Shown piece by piece: positions 6,934-8,253 of a stretch of 8,253 bases of DNA. The first letter of the stretch is position 1. Each line of letters opens with the position of its first letter. This DNA comes from an uncultured Fibrobacterota bacterium (GTDB taxonomy: Bacteria > Fibrobacterota > Chitinivibrionia > Chitinivibrionales > CAIOZP01). The DNA lies in contig CAIOZP010000203.1 in NCBI GenBank assembly GCA_903862805.1, positions 1 to 8,253 of the forward strand. Reading direction: 5' to 3'. The notes under the pieces are model-generated. The model worked only from the letters and a program-made list of their open reading frames with translations. It searched no databases and was not told the origin of the DNA. Made by a program: the position numbers and the translations under genes.

Positions 6934-7183
6934 TCCCCGGTTTCACAAAGATTTTCGGAACGAAGTTGCTTATCAAACCATATTTTGGCAGGATCATTTC
7001 GCCTTCCCGCTTCGTCGATTTGGATAAACTGTCTGTCGCTGTTTGAGGGATCGGCCGCTATTTTCGATTAGCATGGATTTGATGGTACCGAGGCGATTCG
7101 GTGACAATTTGAAATTGATCAATGCCCTCTGAAAACCCCGTACTGTCTTCGGAAAAAAGCGGCGCCGATTATGACGTTTCATC
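6934..7183. other. Intergenic stretch with nested palindromes, no clear gene
   Basis: No convincing gene and no strong T-tailed hairpin follow ileS. Two overlapping dyads stand out: CAATTTGAAATTG (7105-7117) and ATTGATCAAT (7114-7123). They lie about 60-80 bases upstream of the next promoter and could form an operator, but their significance is unproven. A short basic reading frame exists on the minus strand (7182-6994, 62 codons), without recognisable homology; I do not call it. Confidence 0.5.
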
Positions 7184-7213
7184 TTGCCCCGCCTACATTC
7201 GTCAGCGTATATT
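7184..7213 (+). promoter_or_regulatory. Sigma70-type promoter of the PHP phosphoesterase gene
   Basis: TTGCCC (7184-7189, 4 of 6 to consensus), an 18-base spacer and TATATT (7208-7213, 5 of 6). Expected transcript start is near 7220, giving a leader of about 32 bases before the ATG at 7252. Spacer length and the CGTATATTCC block match the punA promoter. Its position argues against translation starting at the in-frame ATG at 7171, upstream of the promoter. Confidence 0.5.
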
Positions 7214-7251
7214 CCGTTCAATATCTGGTATTTAATAACGACAGGCAAACC

Positions 7252-8121
7252 ATGCACGAAAGCGAAGGTGGTGCAGCCGGGGCCAAATATGTAGATCTTC
7301 ATATCCATACGAGATTTTCCGACGGTGCATGCACCGTTGAGCAGATCATTGAGCAGGCTGTTGCACAGGGAATTAGCACCCTTGCCATAACCGACCACGA
7401 CAACACAGACGGATGCGCCGAGGCGATCTCTCTGGGGCGGGCGGTAGGCATTGAGGTGATTCCGGCAACGGAACTCTCGGCGGAAATTGACGGGCACGAT
7501 ATTCATGTGCTTGGATACTATGTCGATCCGGAGAACGCCCGGCTGAAAGAAAAGCTGCACGAGATGAAGGAAACAAGACTCATCCGTGCTGAAAAAATCG
7601 TAAACAATCTGAACCGTCAGGGAATCGACCTTCGATTCGAGACTGTTCTGAAGATCGCAGGAAACGGTGCAATTGGCCGTCCGCACATAGCCACGGCGAT
7701 GCTTCAGGAAGAGCTCGTTTACTCCTTCAAGGAGGCTTTCGAGCACTTCATCGGTTACGATTCTCCGGCGTACGTCGAGAAACTCAAGATGACGCCCGCA
7801 GAGGTCTTCGCACTGGTCCGCGATGCTGGTGGACTTCCGATACTTGCGCACCCAGGCGTGACACGGGTTGACGAACGCATTCCGCAATTCGTTGCCGATG
7901 GACTTGCCGGTATCGAGGTCTATCATTCCGAACACACCTACGCGCTTCAGCGGCACTACATGGAAATTGCACGCAAGAACGGACTCGTCGGAACCGGCGG
8001 TTCAGACTTCCACAGCCCGACCCAAACCCGCGCCGAGATCGGTTATCCAAGAGTTCATGCAATCGTCGTCGAAAAGCTCAAGGAGCGAATGCAAATGGAA
8101 CACGGCGGAGTCTGGATCTGA
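7252..8121 (+). CDS. PHP-domain phosphoesterase, TrpH / RNase AM family
   Basis: A 289-residue cytosolic metal-dependent phosphoesterase. Characterised relatives hydrolyse nucleoside 3',5'-bisphosphates such as pAp, or act as 5'-3' exonuclease on RNA (E. coli YciV/RNase AM, 5' maturation of 23S rRNA). The PHP metal ligands are all visible: HIH (17-19) with Asp24 in FSDG, TDHDNT (47-52), Glu74, His85 in HVLGY, His145 in GRPH, His200 in LAHPG, and D-x-H at Asp252/His254 in GGSDFH. Length and order match stand-alone TrpH proteins, not the PHP domain of DNA polymerase. The start at 7252 is chosen because the promoter lies just upstream; the in-frame ATG at 7171 would add 27 non-conserved residues. 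The Shine-Dalgarno is weak (ACAGG at 7241-7245). The gene is apparently monocistronic, with its own promoter and terminator. Which of the two activities applies cannot be told from sequence. Confidence 0.92.
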   Translation: MHESEGGAAGAKYVDLHIHTRFSDGACTVEQIIEQAVAQGISTLAITDHDNTDGCAEAISLGRAVGIEVIPATELSAEIDGHDIHVLGYYVDPENARLKEKLHEMKETRLIRAEKIVNNLNRQGIDLRFETVLKIAGNGAIGRPHIATAMLQEELVYSFKEAFEHFIGYDSPAYVEKLKMTPAEVFALVRDAGGLPILAHPGVTRVDERIPQFVADGLAGIEVYHSEHTYALQRHYMEIARKNGLVGTGGSDFHSPTQTRAEIGYPRVHAIVVEKLKERMQMEHGGVWI

Positions 8122-8147
8122 GGCTTTGAATCCTTGGCGATATTTCT

Positions 8148-8172
8148 GGCGGACTAATCATCCGCCTTTTTT
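8148..8172 (+). terminator. Intrinsic terminator after the PHP gene
   Basis: A 6-bp GC-rich stem GGCGGA (8148-8153) pairs with TCCGCC (8161-8166) across a 7-base loop and is followed at once by six T (8167-8172). It lies 27 bases after the stop of the PHP gene. Confidence 0.85.
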
Positions 8173-8253
8173 ATATCGACTTTCCCACAAAAAGGCACCG
8201 AAATATCTTAACAGGCTACTTCTTTATTGCTCCGGTGTGAATTAGAAGTATGA
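8173..8253. other. Short non-coding tail to the window edge
   Basis: No gene is visible. A possible promoter is cut by the window end: TTGCTC (8227-8232), 16 bases, then TATGA (8249-8253), whose last base would lie outside. This is too weak to call. Confidence 0.2.

Noticed and set aside
6934..6993. Intrinsic terminator right after ileS
   Set aside because: Only a 4-bp TTCG/CGAA hairpin without a T-run is present.
7171..7251. Longer start for the PHP protein at 7171
   Set aside because: It lies upstream of the promoter at 7184-7213 and adds 27 residues before the first conserved strand (YVDLHIH).
6994..7956. Minus-strand 320-codon open frame
   Set aside because: It is mostly antisense to the well-supported PHP gene, with a composition unlike a real protein. 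Its last 62 codons (from 7182) are intergenic and have an internal ATG after a GGGG, but no recognisable family or promoter.

Overview
The window looks like chromosomal DNA from a Gram-negative bacterium. The evidence is an exported, outer-membrane-like protein at the left edge, good Shine-Dalgarno sites and sigma70-type promoters. The phylum cannot be fixed from the sequence. The long IleRS and the unusual trimeric purine nucleoside phosphorylase fit lineages such as Fibrobacterota or other FCB/PVC-type groups, but this is a low-confidence inference. Most of the window is about 50-60 % GC in sampled lines; the two genes at 1863-3652 are visibly more AT-rich.

Layout: (i) 1-815, minus strand: the 5' part of a gene for a signal-peptide-bearing, probably outer-membrane protein that runs off the left edge. 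(ii) 816-976: a divergent promoter region serving that gene and the next. (iii) 977-1798: purine nucleoside phosphorylase, closed by a strong intrinsic terminator at 1808-1848. (iv) 1863-3098 and 3095-3652: an AAA/ABC-type ATPase of the OLD/AAA_21-like kind and a small protein with TOPRIM-like acidic motifs, overlapping by ATGA. (v) 3649-6933: isoleucyl-tRNA synthetase of the long type, whose start codon again overlaps the preceding stop by ATGA. (vi) 6934-7251: an intergenic stretch with nested palindromes and a promoter. (vii) 7252-8121: a PHP-domain phosphoesterase of the TrpH/RNase AM family, closed by a terminator at 8148-8172.

The flanking genes are housekeeping: purine salvage, tRNA charging, and nucleotide or RNA turnover. 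The ATPase/TOPRIM-like pair is the accessory element and the best candidate for a little-described system. It has the parts of an OLD-family nuclease split over two proteins, as in PARIS and other ATPase plus TOPRIM defence pairs. It is compositionally distinct, and it sits directly upstream of, and apparently translationally coupled to, the essential ileS gene. Whether it is a defence system is inference; the motifs and overlaps are seen directly.
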